A DNA stretch of 64,000 nucleotides, taken from contig NZ_CP126741.1 in NCBI RefSeq assembly GCF_030246905.1, forward strand, positions 2,790,001 to 2,854,000, in the 5' to 3' direction. Shown here piece after piece: positions 33,914 through 42,153 of this stretch. Below the pieces are notes generated by a model, which was not told the origin of the DNA, ran no database searches, and was given only the letters and a program-made list of their open reading frames with translations. Origin of the DNA: Microbacterium sp. zg-Y818 (GTDB taxonomy: Bacteria > Actinomycetota > Actinomycetes > Actinomycetales > Microbacteriaceae). The first letter of the stretch is position 1, and each line of letters begins with the position of its first letter. Both the position numbers and the translations under genes were made by a program.

Positions 33914-34873
33914 TCAATCGCCGTGGACGGTGGCGTGCGGCATCCGCTGTCGCATGATCGCGATCGCTTCGGGGTTGGCATCCACCAGCACCGCGTCGCG
34001 GCCGAGCGCCGAGGCGACGGCGCCGGTCGTGCCGCTGCCGGCGAAGAGGTCGAGCACGCGGTCGCCGGGGCGGCTGGAGGCCTGCACGATGCGGCGGAGG
34101 ATCCCCTCGGGCTTCTGCGTCGGGTAGCCGGTCTTCTCCCGCCCCGACGTCGGCACGATCGTGTGCCACCACACGTCGGTGGGGAGCTTGCCGCGTGCCG
34201 CCTTCTCGGGTGTCACCAGGCCCGGGGCCATGTAGGGTTCCCGGTCCACCGCGGTGGAGTCGAAGTGGTAGCCCGCGGGGTCCTTGACATAGACCAGGAT
34301 AGTGTCGTGCTTTGTGGGCCAGCGGCGGCGGCTCTTCGCGCCGTAGTCGTAGGCCCAGATCAGCTCGTTGAGGAACCGCTCGCGGCCGACGAGGGCGTCC
34401 AGCAGCACCTTGGCGTAGTGCGCCTCACGGTAATCCAGGTGCAGGTACAGGGTGCCGTCGTCGGCGAGCAGGCGCCAGGCTTCGGCCAGGCGGGGCTCGA
34501 GGAAGTCCCAGTAGTCCTCGAACCGGTCGTCGTACCGGCTGAGGTCGCCGCGCAGCCGCGCGTATTCGCGGCCGCGGAAGCCCGCCTTGACCGGGCCGGA
34601 TGCCGAACTCCTCGACAACGGCTCGGATGCGCCGGTTTCCGCCCCGGGAGCCGCGTGCAACGCGGGTTCGTGAGGAGTTGGGGTCACGTCGACGGCGGAC
34701 TCGACGGCGCGCTCGCGCCGACGCCCGGTGTTGAACGGCGGATCCAGGTAGATGAGGGTGAACGAGGCATCCGGCAGAGTGCGTGCGACCGCCAGGTTGT
34801 CGCCCTGGTGGATGTCGACGCGGCCGGGTGGGTGTGCTGTCGCCAGGTCGATCACGGAACGCGGTGCAGCCAC
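33914..34873 (-). CDS. Site-specific DNA methyltransferase (DPPF type, beta class order)
   Basis: A 319-residue amino-methyltransferase. Catalytic motif IV is IYLDPPFNTG near residue 43, and the SAM-binding motif I is LDLFAGSGTTG near residue 285, so the order is IV then target region then I, as in the beta class. KTGYPTQKPEGILRRIV precedes motif I. Residues about 52-100 are a low-complexity insert rich in Ala, Pro and Ser, not expected in the family. No restriction endonuclease gene is next to it, so it looks solitary. GTG start 34873; the first 22 bp overlap the end of the lipoate-ligase gene. Target sequence unknown; adenine-N6 or cytosine-N4 methylation. Confidence 0.85.
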   Translation of the reverse strand: MAAPRSVIDLATAHPPGRVDIHQGDNLAVARTLPDASFTLIYLDPPFNTGRRRERAVESAVDVTPTPHEPALHAAPGAETGASEPLSRSSASGPVKAGFRGREYARLRGDLSRYDDRFEDYWDFLEPRLAEAWRLLADDGTLYLHLDYREAHYAKVLLDALVGRERFLNELIWAYDYGAKSRRRWPTKHDTILVYVKDPAGYHFDSTAVDREPYMAPGLVTPEKAARGKLPTDVWWHTIVPTSGREKTGYPTQKPEGILRRIVQASSRPGDRVLDLFAGSGTTGAVASALGRDAVLVDANPEAIAIMRQRMPHATVHGD

Positions 34874-35901
34874 GCGTCGGTGGCGAACTTCGACTGCACC
34901 AGGGCCTCGGCCTCGGCGTACTCCTCGTCGGTGATGGCGCCCTCGGTCGCGCCGTAGAGCGTCGCGAAGGTGTCCTTGAACCGTTGGATGATCTCCTCGC
35001 GCGGCAGTCCGGTCTGGCTGCGCAGGGGATCGACGCGCTTGGCGGCGGAGGCGGTGCCCTTGTCGCTGAGCTTCTCGCGGCCGATGCGCAGCACGTCGGT
35101 GAGCACCTGGCCGTCCATGTCGTAGCTGAGGCTGGCGTGGTGCAGCACTCCGCCGTTGGCCAGGCGCTTCTGCGCGGCGCCGCCGATCTTGCCCTCCGGG
35201 GAGGAGATGTCGTTGAGCGGCTTGTAGGTCGCGTCGATGCCGAGGGACCGCAGCGCCTGCAGCGCCCAGTCATCGAGGAAGGCGTACGAATCGGCGAACG
35301 TCATGCCGGCGACGAGGGATGCCGGCACGTACAGCGAGTACGTGATGATCCACTCCGCGGAGATCAGCATGGCCCCGCCCCCGGAGATGCGCCGGACGAC
35401 CTCGAAGCCGTGGCGGGCCGCCCCCTCGGGGTCGACCTCGTTGCGGTACGACTGGAACGAGCCGATCACGACGGCGGAGGAGTCCCACGTCCAGATGCGC
35501 ATGGTGGGGTTGCGGCGGCCGTCGCCGACCCGCGCGGTCAGCACCTCATCCAGGGCCAGGTTCATGTTGGGCGACAGCGGCCGGTCGTGCACGATCTCCC
35601 AGTCGAACTCGCGCCAGCCGGGAGCGGTCACGAGCGCCCGGCGCACCGCGGTGCCGACCGATTCGGGGGTGAAGCCCAGCAGCTGCGCGCCTTCCGGCAG
35701 CGCTTCGCGCACCGCGGCGGCGATGGTGGCGACGTCGGATTCGATGGGAAGCCCGGTGACGGCGGCGTCGATGTCGGCGAGGGCGTCGTCGGGCTCCAGG
35801 AAGAAGTCTCCAGCCAGGTGGAAATCGGTGATCAGCCCTTCGTCCACCTCGAGGTCGACGACGACCAGCTTGCCGCCAGGAACCTTGTACTCACCGTGCA
35901 T
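34852..35901 (-). CDS. lplA: Lipoate-protein ligase A, accessory domain at the N-terminus
   Basis: A 349-residue protein joining lipoate (or octanoate) to E2/H proteins. The catalytic half begins near residue 95: NMNLALDEVL, TWDSSAVVIGSFQS, RRISGGGAML (the lipoate-binding loop), NDISSPEGKIGGAAQKR with the catalytic Lys, and LHHASLSYDMD. The first 90 residues (GEYKVPGGKLVVVDLEVDEG, DFFLEPDD) look like the small accessory domain that in E. coli LplA lies at the C-terminus. Leaderless start is likely: TAGGCT lies 6 nt before ATG 35901. Role: use of external lipoate. Confidence 0.85.
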   Translation of the reverse strand: MHGEYKVPGGKLVVVDLEVDEGLITDFHLAGDFFLEPDDALADIDAAVTGLPIESDVATIAAAVREALPEGAQLLGFTPESVGTAVRRALVTAPGWREFDWEIVHDRPLSPNMNLALDEVLTARVGDGRRNPTMRIWTWDSSAVVIGSFQSYRNEVDPEGAARHGFEVVRRISGGGAMLISAEWIITYSLYVPASLVAGMTFADSYAFLDDWALQALRSLGIDATYKPLNDISSPEGKIGGAAQKRLANGGVLHHASLSYDMDGQVLTDVLRIGREKLSDKGTASAAKRVDPLRSQTGLPREEIIQRFKDTFATLYGATEGAITDEEYAEAEALVQSKFATDAWLHRVP

Positions 35902-35907
35902 GGGTCA

Positions 35908-35933
35908 AGCCTACGGCGCGGCGCTGGTAGGGT
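35908..35933. promoter_or_regulatory. Divergent -10 elements for lplA and for the helicase leader
   Basis: TAGGCT on the minus strand (35913-35908) serves lplA at 35901. TAGGGT on the plus strand (35928-35933) lies 6 nt before a GTG at 35940 that opens the upstream ORF. -35 regions are not clear. Confidence 0.45.
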
Positions 35934-35939
35934 GGTCAG

Positions 35940-36149
35940 GTGGCCTCAGTGCCACTACGTCGTCGTCACGACTCCCCGATCCCGATCGCGGCATCTTTTC
36001 GAACGGCGAACCGATGCGCGAATCCGCGCCGTCGCCTCCCCCGCACCGCGATCCACTTCATGATCTGCGTGTGCCTGCCCGAAAGCACACATGTCTACTT
36101 TCCTTTCCCTCGGCGTACCCGAGAAGCTCGCCGCCGTCCTCGCCGCTGA
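35940..36149 (+). CDS. Possible leaderless upstream ORF in the helicase leader
   Basis: An open frame of 69 codons starts at GTG 35940, exactly 6 nt after a TAGGGT -10 element, the same geometry as the leaderless genes in this window. It is rich in Arg (three CGT in a row near codon 7), runs through the 150-nt leader of the helicase gene, and overlaps its first 59 bp in another frame. No homology is recognised. It could be a translated regulator of the helicase or chance reading in a GC-rich leader. Confidence 0.35.
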   Translation: MASVPLRRRHDSPIPIAASFRTANRCANPRRRLPRTAIHFMICVCLPESTHVYFPFPRRTREARRRPRR

Positions 36150-37605
36150 CGGCAAGACCGAGGCGTTCGCCATTCAGCGCGACACCCTTCCGGACTCCCT
36201 CGCCGGCCGCGACGTGCTCGGCCGCGGCCGCACCGGCAGCGGCAAGACCATCGCCTTCGCGCTGCCGCTGGTGGCGCGCCTGTCGGGCGCCGGAGCAGCC
36301 GCGCGTCGTCCCGGCCGCCCCCGTGGCCTGGTGCTCGCCCCCACCCGCGAGCTCGCGACGCAGATCGCCGCGACCATTTCGCCGCTGGCCGCTGCCGTGG
36401 GGCTGACCGTCACCACCGTCTTCGGCGGCGTCAGCCAGCGTGCGCAGGAGCAGGCGTTCGCCCGCGGCGTCGACATCGTCGTGGCGTGCCCCGGCCGCCT
36501 CGAGGACCTGATGAAGCAGAAGGTCGTCGACCTCGGCGCCGTCGAGATCGTCGTTCTCGACGAGGCCGACCACATGGCCGACCTGGGCTTCCTCCCCGGC
36601 GTCACCCGCATCCTCGCCGCCACCCCCGCCGGTGGCCAGCGGATGCTCTTCAGCGCCACGCTCGACCGCGGCGTCGACACCCTGGTGCGCAAGTTCCTGC
36701 GCAACGAGGTGCGTCACGAGGTCGACGAGTCCAGCGTCCCGCAGGGCGTCATGACCCACCGCGTGTTCGTCGTTCCCGGCAGCGACGAGAAGACCGCGCT
36801 CGTGCGTCACCTCGCATCGGGCCAGGGTCGCCGCATTCTCTTCACCCGCACCAAGCACCAGGCCAAGAAGCTCGCCAAGCAGCTGACGGCGTCCGGCATC
36901 CCGGCCGTCGACCTGCACGGCAACCTCTCGCAGGGTGCTCGCGACCGCAACCTCGCCTCGTTCGGCGCTGCCACTGCTCAGGGTGGCGTGCGCGTGCTCG
37001 TGGCCACCGACGTCGCCGCCCGCGGCGTGCACGTCGACGACGTCGAGCTGGTCGTGCACGTCGACCCGCCCATGGAGCACAAGGCGTACCTGCACCGTTC
37101 GGGCCGCACCGCCCGCGCCGGCGCCGAGGGCGTCGTCGTGACGGTCGCCCTCGACGCGCAGCGCGGCGAGGTCAAGGATCTGCTGCGCAAGGCCCAGGTC
37201 TCCGCGGCTCTCGAGCCCGTGGCCGCAGGCGGCTCCGAGGTGTCCGTGCTCGTCGGCGAGCCCGCCGCGCACGTCACCCCCTCCGCGGTCGTCACCGCAC
37301 CGCAGCGTTCGAGCGGCGGCAACGGCGGCGGTCGCTCGGGCGGCTCCGGCCGTTCCGGTGGCGCCGGCGGACGCTCCGGCGGTTCCGGCTCGGGCGGACG
37401 CTCCGGCGGATCCGGCCGCGGCGCCGGTGCCGGTCGGGGACGCGACGGTCAGGGCTCGGGCACCACGCGCACCGCGAGCGCGCCCGCCGCGGCATCCACC
37501 CGCACCCAGCGCCCCGCACGTCCCACCACCGGCAGCACCGTCGCGGACATCCGCGCCAACTCGGGCACCGGCCGCGGCCGCGGCTCGCGCCGCGCGCACG
37601 GCTGA
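36091..37605 (+). CDS. DEAD-box ATP-dependent RNA helicase
   Basis: A 504-residue helicase. Q motif region AFAIQRDTLP; Walker A GRTGSGKT; APTRELATQI; DEAD box VLDEADHMADLGF; SAT motif FSATLDRG; ATDVAARGVHVDDV; and HRSGRTARAG. The last 150 residues are low complexity: a GGRSGGSGRSGG-type Gly/Ser/Arg tail, an RNA-binding feature seen in RhlE/DeaD-type proteins. Start ATG 36091 has only a weak GAAAG as ribosome site. The leader of about 150 nt may fold or be translated; such leaders are common in cold-inducible helicases. Confidence 0.9.
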   Translation: MSTFLSLGVPEKLAAVLAADGKTEAFAIQRDTLPDSLAGRDVLGRGRTGSGKTIAFALPLVARLSGAGAAARRPGRPRGLVLAPTRELATQIAATISPLAAAVGLTVTTVFGGVSQRAQEQAFARGVDIVVACPGRLEDLMKQKVVDLGAVEIVVLDEADHMADLGFLPGVTRILAATPAGGQRMLFSATLDRGVDTLVRKFLRNEVRHEVDESSVPQGVMTHRVFVVPGSDEKTALVRHLASGQGRRILFTRTKHQAKKLAKQLTASGIPAVDLHGNLSQGARDRNLASFGAATAQGGVRVLVATDVAARGVHVDDVELVVHVDPPMEHKAYLHRSGRTARAGAEGVVVTVALDAQRGEVKDLLRKAQVSAALEPVAAGGSEVSVLVGEPAAHVTPSAVVTAPQRSSGGNGGGRSGGSGRSGGAGGRSGGSGSGGRSGGSGRGAGAGRGRDGQGSGTTRTASAPAAASTRTQRPARPTTGSTVADIRANSGTGRGRGSRRAHG

Positions 37606-37610
37606 CCCGC

Positions 37611-37630
37611 GCGCCCCGCACCCGGGGCGC
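37611..37630. terminator. GC-rich hairpin after the helicase
   Basis: GCGCCCC and GGGGCGC pair perfectly over 7 bp with a 6-nt loop, 5 bp after the helicase stop codon. No T run. Confidence 0.5.
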
Positions 37631-37631
37631 T

Positions 37632-37696
37632 GAGACGAATACTGACGGCCGAGACCGTGGGGAACACCCGCCGTCTCGGCCGTCGGCATTCGTCTC
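37632..37696. repeat. Long 24-bp-stem hairpin
   Basis: Arms 37632-37655 and 37673-37696 match at 22 of 24 positions with a 17-nt loop; each arm contains GAGACGAAT and ACGGCCGAGAC. It fills the gap between the convergent helicase and hydrolase genes. Too long for a plain terminator; an intergenic repeat element or bidirectional terminator is likely. Confidence 0.65.
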
Positions 37697-37711
37697 ACCG
37701 GGACGGCGGGC

Positions 37712-38581
37712 TCACGGGGCGGGCTCGACCGGGCGCAGCGGGTACCGGGCGTCGAGCCAGGCCAGCAGGTCCGCGCGGACACGCGCCTGCTCGGTCTCGT
37801 TGTAGATCTCGTGCCGCGCCTCGGGGTACACCAGCGTCGTCACATCGGTGAAGCCCGAGCGCCGGCGGTACGCGTCGGCCAGGCGATGCACACTGCGCGG
37901 GCCGCCGACGGTGTCGTCGCGGCCCACCTGCAGCAGCACCGGCAGGTCCACACCCGGCGTCCGCCGCGGGAGCCCGTAGAGTCGCAGCCCCTCGCGCACG
38001 CCGAACAGCTTCGCCAGCGGCACCGACGTCGTAAGCGGGTCGTCGACGAAGGCACGGCCCACCGCGGCATCCGAGGACAGCCATTCCGTCCCCAGCGCGC
38101 CGGCGGTCTCCCACGGCGCGTTGTAATTGCCGACCTTGAGCGAGTCCGGCCGGCGCAGTCCCGAGCCCGACAGCACGAGACCGTCGTAGGCGAAGGGGTG
38201 CTCGTCCGCGAGCATCTGCGCGAGCAACGATCCCCACGAGTGCCCGAAGAGGATGAGCGGCAGGCCGGGGTCCTCGTCGTCGTGGATGACGCGGGTCAGC
38301 TGCCACACGGCATCCTTCGCCGCCCGCATCCCGCCGGGCCCGAGGCGGCCGAGCTTCTCGACGTCACCCCCGTGCTGACGGATGCCGGTGCGTCCGTGCC
38401 CGCGGTGGTCGTCCGCGTAAACGATGAACCCGGCATCCGTCAGCGCCTCGATGAGCGCTCCGTACCGGCCGGCGTGCTCACCCACCCCGTGGAGCACCTG
38501 CACGATTCCGCGCGGCTCGGAGCGGGCAGGATGCACGTCGTACACGATCGCGATGCCGTGTGCGTCGATGAACTCGGGCAT
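37712..38581 (-). CDS. Alpha/beta hydrolase, monoacylglycerol lipase type
   Basis: A 289-residue serine hydrolase of the lysophospholipase/monoacylglycerol-lipase group. Oxyanion loop LHGVGEHAGRY, then YADDHRGHGRTG, nucleophile Ser in FGHSWGSLLAQ, acid Asp in GRDDTVGG and His in EARHEIYNE, all in family order. Start ATG 38581 was chosen because TAGACT lies 7 nt upstream on the minus strand (leaderless); a GTG two codons earlier is in frame. No signal peptide. It follows the PL11 gene on the minus strand but has its own promoter. Confidence 0.85.
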   Translation of the reverse strand: MPEFIDAHGIAIVYDVHPARSEPRGIVQVLHGVGEHAGRYGALIEALTDAGFIVYADDHRGHGRTGIRQHGGDVEKLGRLGPGGMRAAKDAVWQLTRVIHDDEDPGLPLILFGHSWGSLLAQMLADEHPFAYDGLVLSGSGLRRPDSLKVGNYNAPWETAGALGTEWLSSDAAVGRAFVDDPLTTSVPLAKLFGVREGLRLYGLPRRTPGVDLPVLLQVGRDDTVGGPRSVHRLADAYRRRSGFTDVTTLVYPEARHEIYNETEQARVRADLLAWLDARYPLRPVEPAP

Positions 38582-38633
38582 GCGCACGAGTCTAGGCGGG
38601 CGGAGGAGGCGCCTGCCCCCTCCGCCCGTCGAC

Positions 38634-41561
38634 TCAGCGGCGGCAGGCCGCCGCGGGGTAGCCCACCTCGTAGGTCGACCGGTACTCGACTCCGTCGACG
38701 ACGGCGGATGCCGTGACCGTCGCGGACCCTGCGGCGACCGAGCGCTCCCGGGTGTTCACGAGCTCGGTGACGATGCCGCCGCGGCGGACATCGGCCTTGT
38801 GCTTCTCGCTGCCCTGCACCGCGACGGTGATGTCGGCGCGTTGCGGCCCGGCGTTGAGCACGAACACACCCACGTAGACCGACCGGCCCACGCAGTGGGC
38901 GTAGGCGTCGGTCAGCAGCCTGGTCGGCTGTCCCTTGGTGACCGTCGCGGTGGGCGACGCGTCCGAGGGTTCGGACGCTCCGGCGGCGCTTCGGGCCACC
39001 ACCGTCGCTGACCAGCGGCCGGGGGCGACCGCGGCGAAGGTGACCGTGCGCACGTCGCCCGCGACCTCCTGCACCAGCGGCTCGCCCTGCTCCGGGGTCA
39101 GCGTCACGACGTACCCGGTGACCTCATGGGTCCCCGGCTCTGCCGGCCCCTCCCACGAGACGGTGACGTCGGTGCCGTCGACGACGAGGCCGGGCGCGGC
39201 GACCGGCTGGGGCGCGGCGCGCAGCGGCACGGCGGAGAAGTCCATGCCCGAGGCGAGGTGGAAGCTCGTGTATGCGGGCTGGTTGTATGTCGTCTGCTGC
39301 CGCGCGATCTCGGCCCGGTACTGCGGGTCGTGCATGAGCGTGTACAGCTTGTGACCCGTCACCTCGGTGGAGGTGTAGACCCGCAGCGCGGCGGAGTCGG
39401 CCGTGCGCACGAGCAGCTCCTCGCGCCAGTCGCCGAACACGTCGGCGACGAGCGAGGGGTTCCCCTTCGTCCCGTTGTTGGTGAGGGTGCCGGATGCCGT
39501 GAGCAGCGTCCCGCGCGTCCAGTCGTCGATCGTCGGGGTGACCTCCCCCGCGCCGTTGACGACCTGGGTCGTGAGATCGCCTGCCCAGCGGATGGACTGG
39601 TTGGTCCCGGGGTTCGTCGGGGCGAGCACGTCGCCCGTTGCGGAGAGCAGCCCCGAGGCATCCGTTCCCGCCGGCATGCTCGACCAGACCTCCATTCCCG
39701 GCACGTCGGCGCGCACGTCGCCGATCATGCCGCGGCCGGTGTCGCGGCCGGAATACGCACCGAAGAGCACCTCGCCGGTGGCGGCGTCGCGCAGCGCAGT
39801 ACCGTACGGCGCCCACGCGCCGCCCTCGTGCACGGTGAAGATCTCCAGACCGGGGCGGGCCGGGTCGATGTCGGCGACGTGCATGGCGTCGCCGTGGCCG
39901 AGGCGGGTGTTCTCGCCCGGGGCGCCGCTGCCTGCGGGCATGACGTCGAACGACGAGTACAGCAGCCCGCCATCGTCGTCGAGCGTCGCGGAGCCGTAGA
40001 CGATCTCGTGGCGGCCGTCACCGTCGACGTCGGCGGCGCTCAGGCTGTGGAAGCCCTGCGTCGTGATCGTGCCGTATTCGGAGTCGGTGCCGTCGCGCCC
40101 GTGCGGGCCGTCGTTGAACGGGTTGGTCAGCGGCACATGCCCGCTGTCGACGAACCAGCGCTGCGACAGGCTCTCGCCGTCCCAGTCATAGGTCGCCACC
40201 GTCGAGCGCGTGTAATAGCCGCGGGCGAACACGGCCGACGGCCGCTCGCCGTCGAGGTACGCGACGCCGGAGAGGAACCGATCCACGCGGTTGCCCGGCT
40301 CGATGCGGCTCATCGCATAGTCACCCCAGAGCAGTCCGTCATCACCGCGACCGGGCTCGTAGCGCACGGTCTGCAGCTCCTGCCCGGTGGCGCCGTCGAA
40401 GACGGTGAGGTACTCCGGTCCCTCGAGGATGAATCCCTCGAACGCGCGCAGCACGTTGCGGGCCGAGCGCCCTGGGGCGAAGACGTCGATGAAGTAGTCG
40501 ACGAGCTCCTCGGCGCTCTCGCGCGACAGCGGGTACTCGTGCGCGACCTCGGTGCCGAACGCCTCCTCGAGCGTTGCGGGCCACTGGCCCGAGACCACCT
40601 CTTGCCGCTCCGACCAGCCGAGGAACATCTGCACGAGGTGCTCCTCATAGTCGGCGGCGCTCATGCGGTAGTCGTCGTCGTGCGAGAAGCCCGCGGCGAG
40701 GTCCTCGGCGGGCATCGTGATGAAGGCCTCGTTCGTCACGGCGCCGTCGGGTCCGAACCCTGTCGATTTCGTGCCGGGAGCGGTCTTGAGCATCGTCTCG
40801 GCACGGCCGTCGCCGTCGAAGTCGTAGACGAGGAACTGCGTGTAGTGGGCGCCGGCGCGGATGTTGTCGCCGAGCTCGATGCGGCTGAGCAGCGTGCCGT
40901 CGAGCTCGTAGGTGTCCAGGAACACCGGGCCGGTGTACCCGACCTGCGAGACGTCCTTGGCGTTGGAAGGGTCCCACTTCACGACGTACTCGTACGCGCC
41001 GTCGCCGTCGACGTCGCCGACCGAGACGTCGTTGGCGGCGTACGTGTACGTCTCGCCGGCGGGGGTCACCCCGTCGGCCGGGCGCGTGAGCGGGATGTCG
41101 AGGTGGCCCTGGGCAAGCGGCGAGACAGGATCGCTCGGCTCCCCCTCGCGGCCGGCGAGCACCGGGGCGACCTGATAGGTCGCCGACGCCGAGCCGGCGG
41201 CATCGAGCAGGTTGGTGCTGTCGGTGACCGTCGCGATCTTCTCGCCGTCGCGGTAGACGGCGAAGTCGGTGCCCGTGAGCCCGGTGGCATCCGCGCCGTA
41301 CGCCTCACCCTGCAGCAGCCGCCAGCTGATGAAGACACCCGATCCAGTGTCGACGGCGACCACGCCGCGGTCGAGCGACTCGAGCTGAGGGCTGGCGGTG
41401 CCGGGGCCGGAGGTGGGGACGGATGCCGCGGCATCCGGTGGCACGGCCGAGGCGGCCGACATCGGGAGGGCCAGGGCGGCGGCGGTCAGGGTCGCCGTCG
41501 CGATCGCAGCGGCACGCCACCGCGGAGAGGTGCGGACGGGCCGCAGGGCAGGGATTGTCAT
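38634..41561 (-). CDS. Secreted rhamnogalacturonan lyase (PL11) with C-terminal FnIII domain
   Basis: A 975-residue exported polysaccharide lyase that cuts the rhamnogalacturonan I backbone. A signal peptide (Arg-rich start, hydrophobic core, SAASA cleavage region) covers residues 1-40. The PL11 eight-bladed propeller follows, with several DVDGDG and DFDGDG calcium-type repeats (NDVSVGDVDGDGAYEYVVKWDPSN, VYDFDGDGRAE, ADVDGDGRHEIVYG) and NPFNDGPHGRDG. Near residues 690-790 lies a fibronectin-III domain, then about 100 residues of another small domain. No LPXTG anchor. SD GAAGG supports ATG 41561 over GTG 41570. YesW-like enzymes are about 600 residues, so the C-terminal third is an addition. 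Confidence 0.9.
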   Translation of the reverse strand: MTIPALRPVRTSPRWRAAAIATATLTAAALALPMSAASAVPPDAAASVPTSGPGTASPQLESLDRGVVAVDTGSGVFISWRLLQGEAYGADATGLTGTDFAVYRDGEKIATVTDSTNLLDAAGSASATYQVAPVLAGREGEPSDPVSPLAQGHLDIPLTRPADGVTPAGETYTYAANDVSVGDVDGDGAYEYVVKWDPSNAKDVSQVGYTGPVFLDTYELDGTLLSRIELGDNIRAGAHYTQFLVYDFDGDGRAETMLKTAPGTKSTGFGPDGAVTNEAFITMPAEDLAAGFSHDDDYRMSAADYEEHLVQMFLGWSERQEVVSGQWPATLEEAFGTEVAHEYPLSRESAEELVDYFIDVFAPGRSARNVLRAFEGFILEGPEYLTVFDGATGQELQTVRYEPGRGDDGLLWGDYAMSRIEPGNRVDRFLSGVAYLDGERPSAVFARGYYTRSTVATYDWDGESLSQRWFVDSGHVPLTNPFNDGPHGRDGTDSEYGTITTQGFHSLSAADVDGDGRHEIVYGSATLDDDGGLLYSSFDVMPAGSGAPGENTRLGHGDAMHVADIDPARPGLEIFTVHEGGAWAPYGTALRDAATGEVLFGAYSGRDTGRGMIGDVRADVPGMEVWSSMPAGTDASGLLSATGDVLAPTNPGTNQSIRWAGDLTTQVVNGAGEVTPTIDDWTRGTLLTASGTLTNNGTKGNPSLVADVFGDWREELLVRTADSAALRVYTSTEVTGHKLYTLMHDPQYRAEIARQQTTYNQPAYTSFHLASGMDFSAVPLRAAPQPVAAPGLVVDGTDVTVSWEGPAEPGTHEVTGYVVTLTPEQGEPLVQEVAGDVRTVTFAAVAPGRWSATVVARSAAGASEPSDASPTATVTKGQPTRLLTDAYAHCVGRSVYVGVFVLNAGPQRADITVAVQGSEKHKADVRRGGIVTELVNTRERSVAAGSATVTASAVVDGVEYRSTYEVGYPAAACRR

Positions 41562-41585
41562 TCGGTTCACCTTCGAATCGGAATC

Positions 41586-41644
41586 GGAATGCGCTTTCCC
41601 CAGTCGCCTCCACGAGCTTATGGGCGCGGCTCCCCCACGGTCAA
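41586..41644 (-). promoter_or_regulatory. PL11 promoter with downstream LacI-type operator, regulon site 6
   Basis: On the minus strand: -35 TTGACC (41644-41639), 18-bp spacer, -10 TAAGCT (41620-41615). The operator GGAATGCGCTTTCC (41586-41599; 6 of 7 paired) lies downstream of the transcription start, where a bound repressor would block elongation. It matches the sites at 4177-18439. Confidence 0.75.
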
Positions 41645-41664
41645 TGGTTGAGTGACCCCGATTT

Positions 41665-41694
41665 ACTTAGCCGAACTAATGAGCTATGCTAAGT
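41665..41694. promoter_or_regulatory. Nested inverted repeats, probable MarR operator
   Basis: ACTTAGC (41665-41671) and GCTAAGT (41688-41694) form a perfect 7-bp inverted repeat; inside its left end TTAG-CCGAA-CTAA (41667-41679) is a second one. A TATGCT -10 lies at 41685-41690, 10 nt before the MarR start. Confidence 0.65.
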
Positions 41695-41700
41695 ATTCGC

Positions 41701-42153
41701 ATGACTACGACAGACCTCCCCGCCTCAACGCCCCCAGACCTCTCCGCAGCGGCATCCGAGCTGCGCATGGCCACCTTCCGCCTCGCCCGGCGCCTGCGCG
41801 CCCAGCGCGCGGTCGACGAGATGAGCGACGGCCAGTTCGCCGTGCTCGCGGCTCTCACCGTGCACGGCCCGCACACCCTCGGCGAGCTCGCCGACCGCGA
41901 GCGCGTGTCGGCGCCATCGATGAACCGCACCGTGAACTGCCTCGAGGAGTCCGGCTACATTGCGCGGACCCCCGACGAGCACGACCGGCGCAAGGTCAAC
42001 GTGTCGCTCACCGACACCGGCATCGCCGTGGTCGAGGAGACCACCAGGCGCCGCGACTCGTGGCTCGAGGGCGCCCTCGCCGAGATCGGGGACGAGGACC
42101 GCGCCGTGCTCGCACGTGCCACGGCGATCATGCGGGAGGTGGCTTCGCGATGA
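41701..42153 (+). CDS. MarR-family transcriptional regulator
   Basis: A 150-residue winged-helix regulator. TLGELADRERVSAPSMNRTVNCLEESGYIART is the DNA-binding helix and wing region (residues about 60-91), and DEHDRRKVNVSLTDTG the wing tip. Start ATG 41701; an in-frame ATG at 41686 lies inside the operator. It overlaps the MFS gene by ATGA (42150-42153), so the pair works together: the regulator senses a compound that the transporter exports. Autoregulation through the palindromes upstream is likely. Confidence 0.88.
   Translation: MTTTDLPASTPPDLSAAASELRMATFRLARRLRAQRAVDEMSDGQFAVLAALTVHGPHTLGELADRERVSAPSMNRTVNCLEESGYIARTPDEHDRRKVNVSLTDTGIAVVEETTRRRDSWLEGALAEIGDEDRAVLARATAIMREVASR

Noticed and set aside
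33912..33917. Perfect TTGACA on the minus strand upstream of the LLM gene
   Set aside because: The only -10 at a suitable place (TAGGGT 33887-33882) is 24 bp away, too far for a normal spacer.
39126..41651. Open frame of 841 codons on the plus strand over the lyase gene
   Set aside because: Antisense to the PL11 gene with its signal peptide and calcium repeats; no domain in the shadow.
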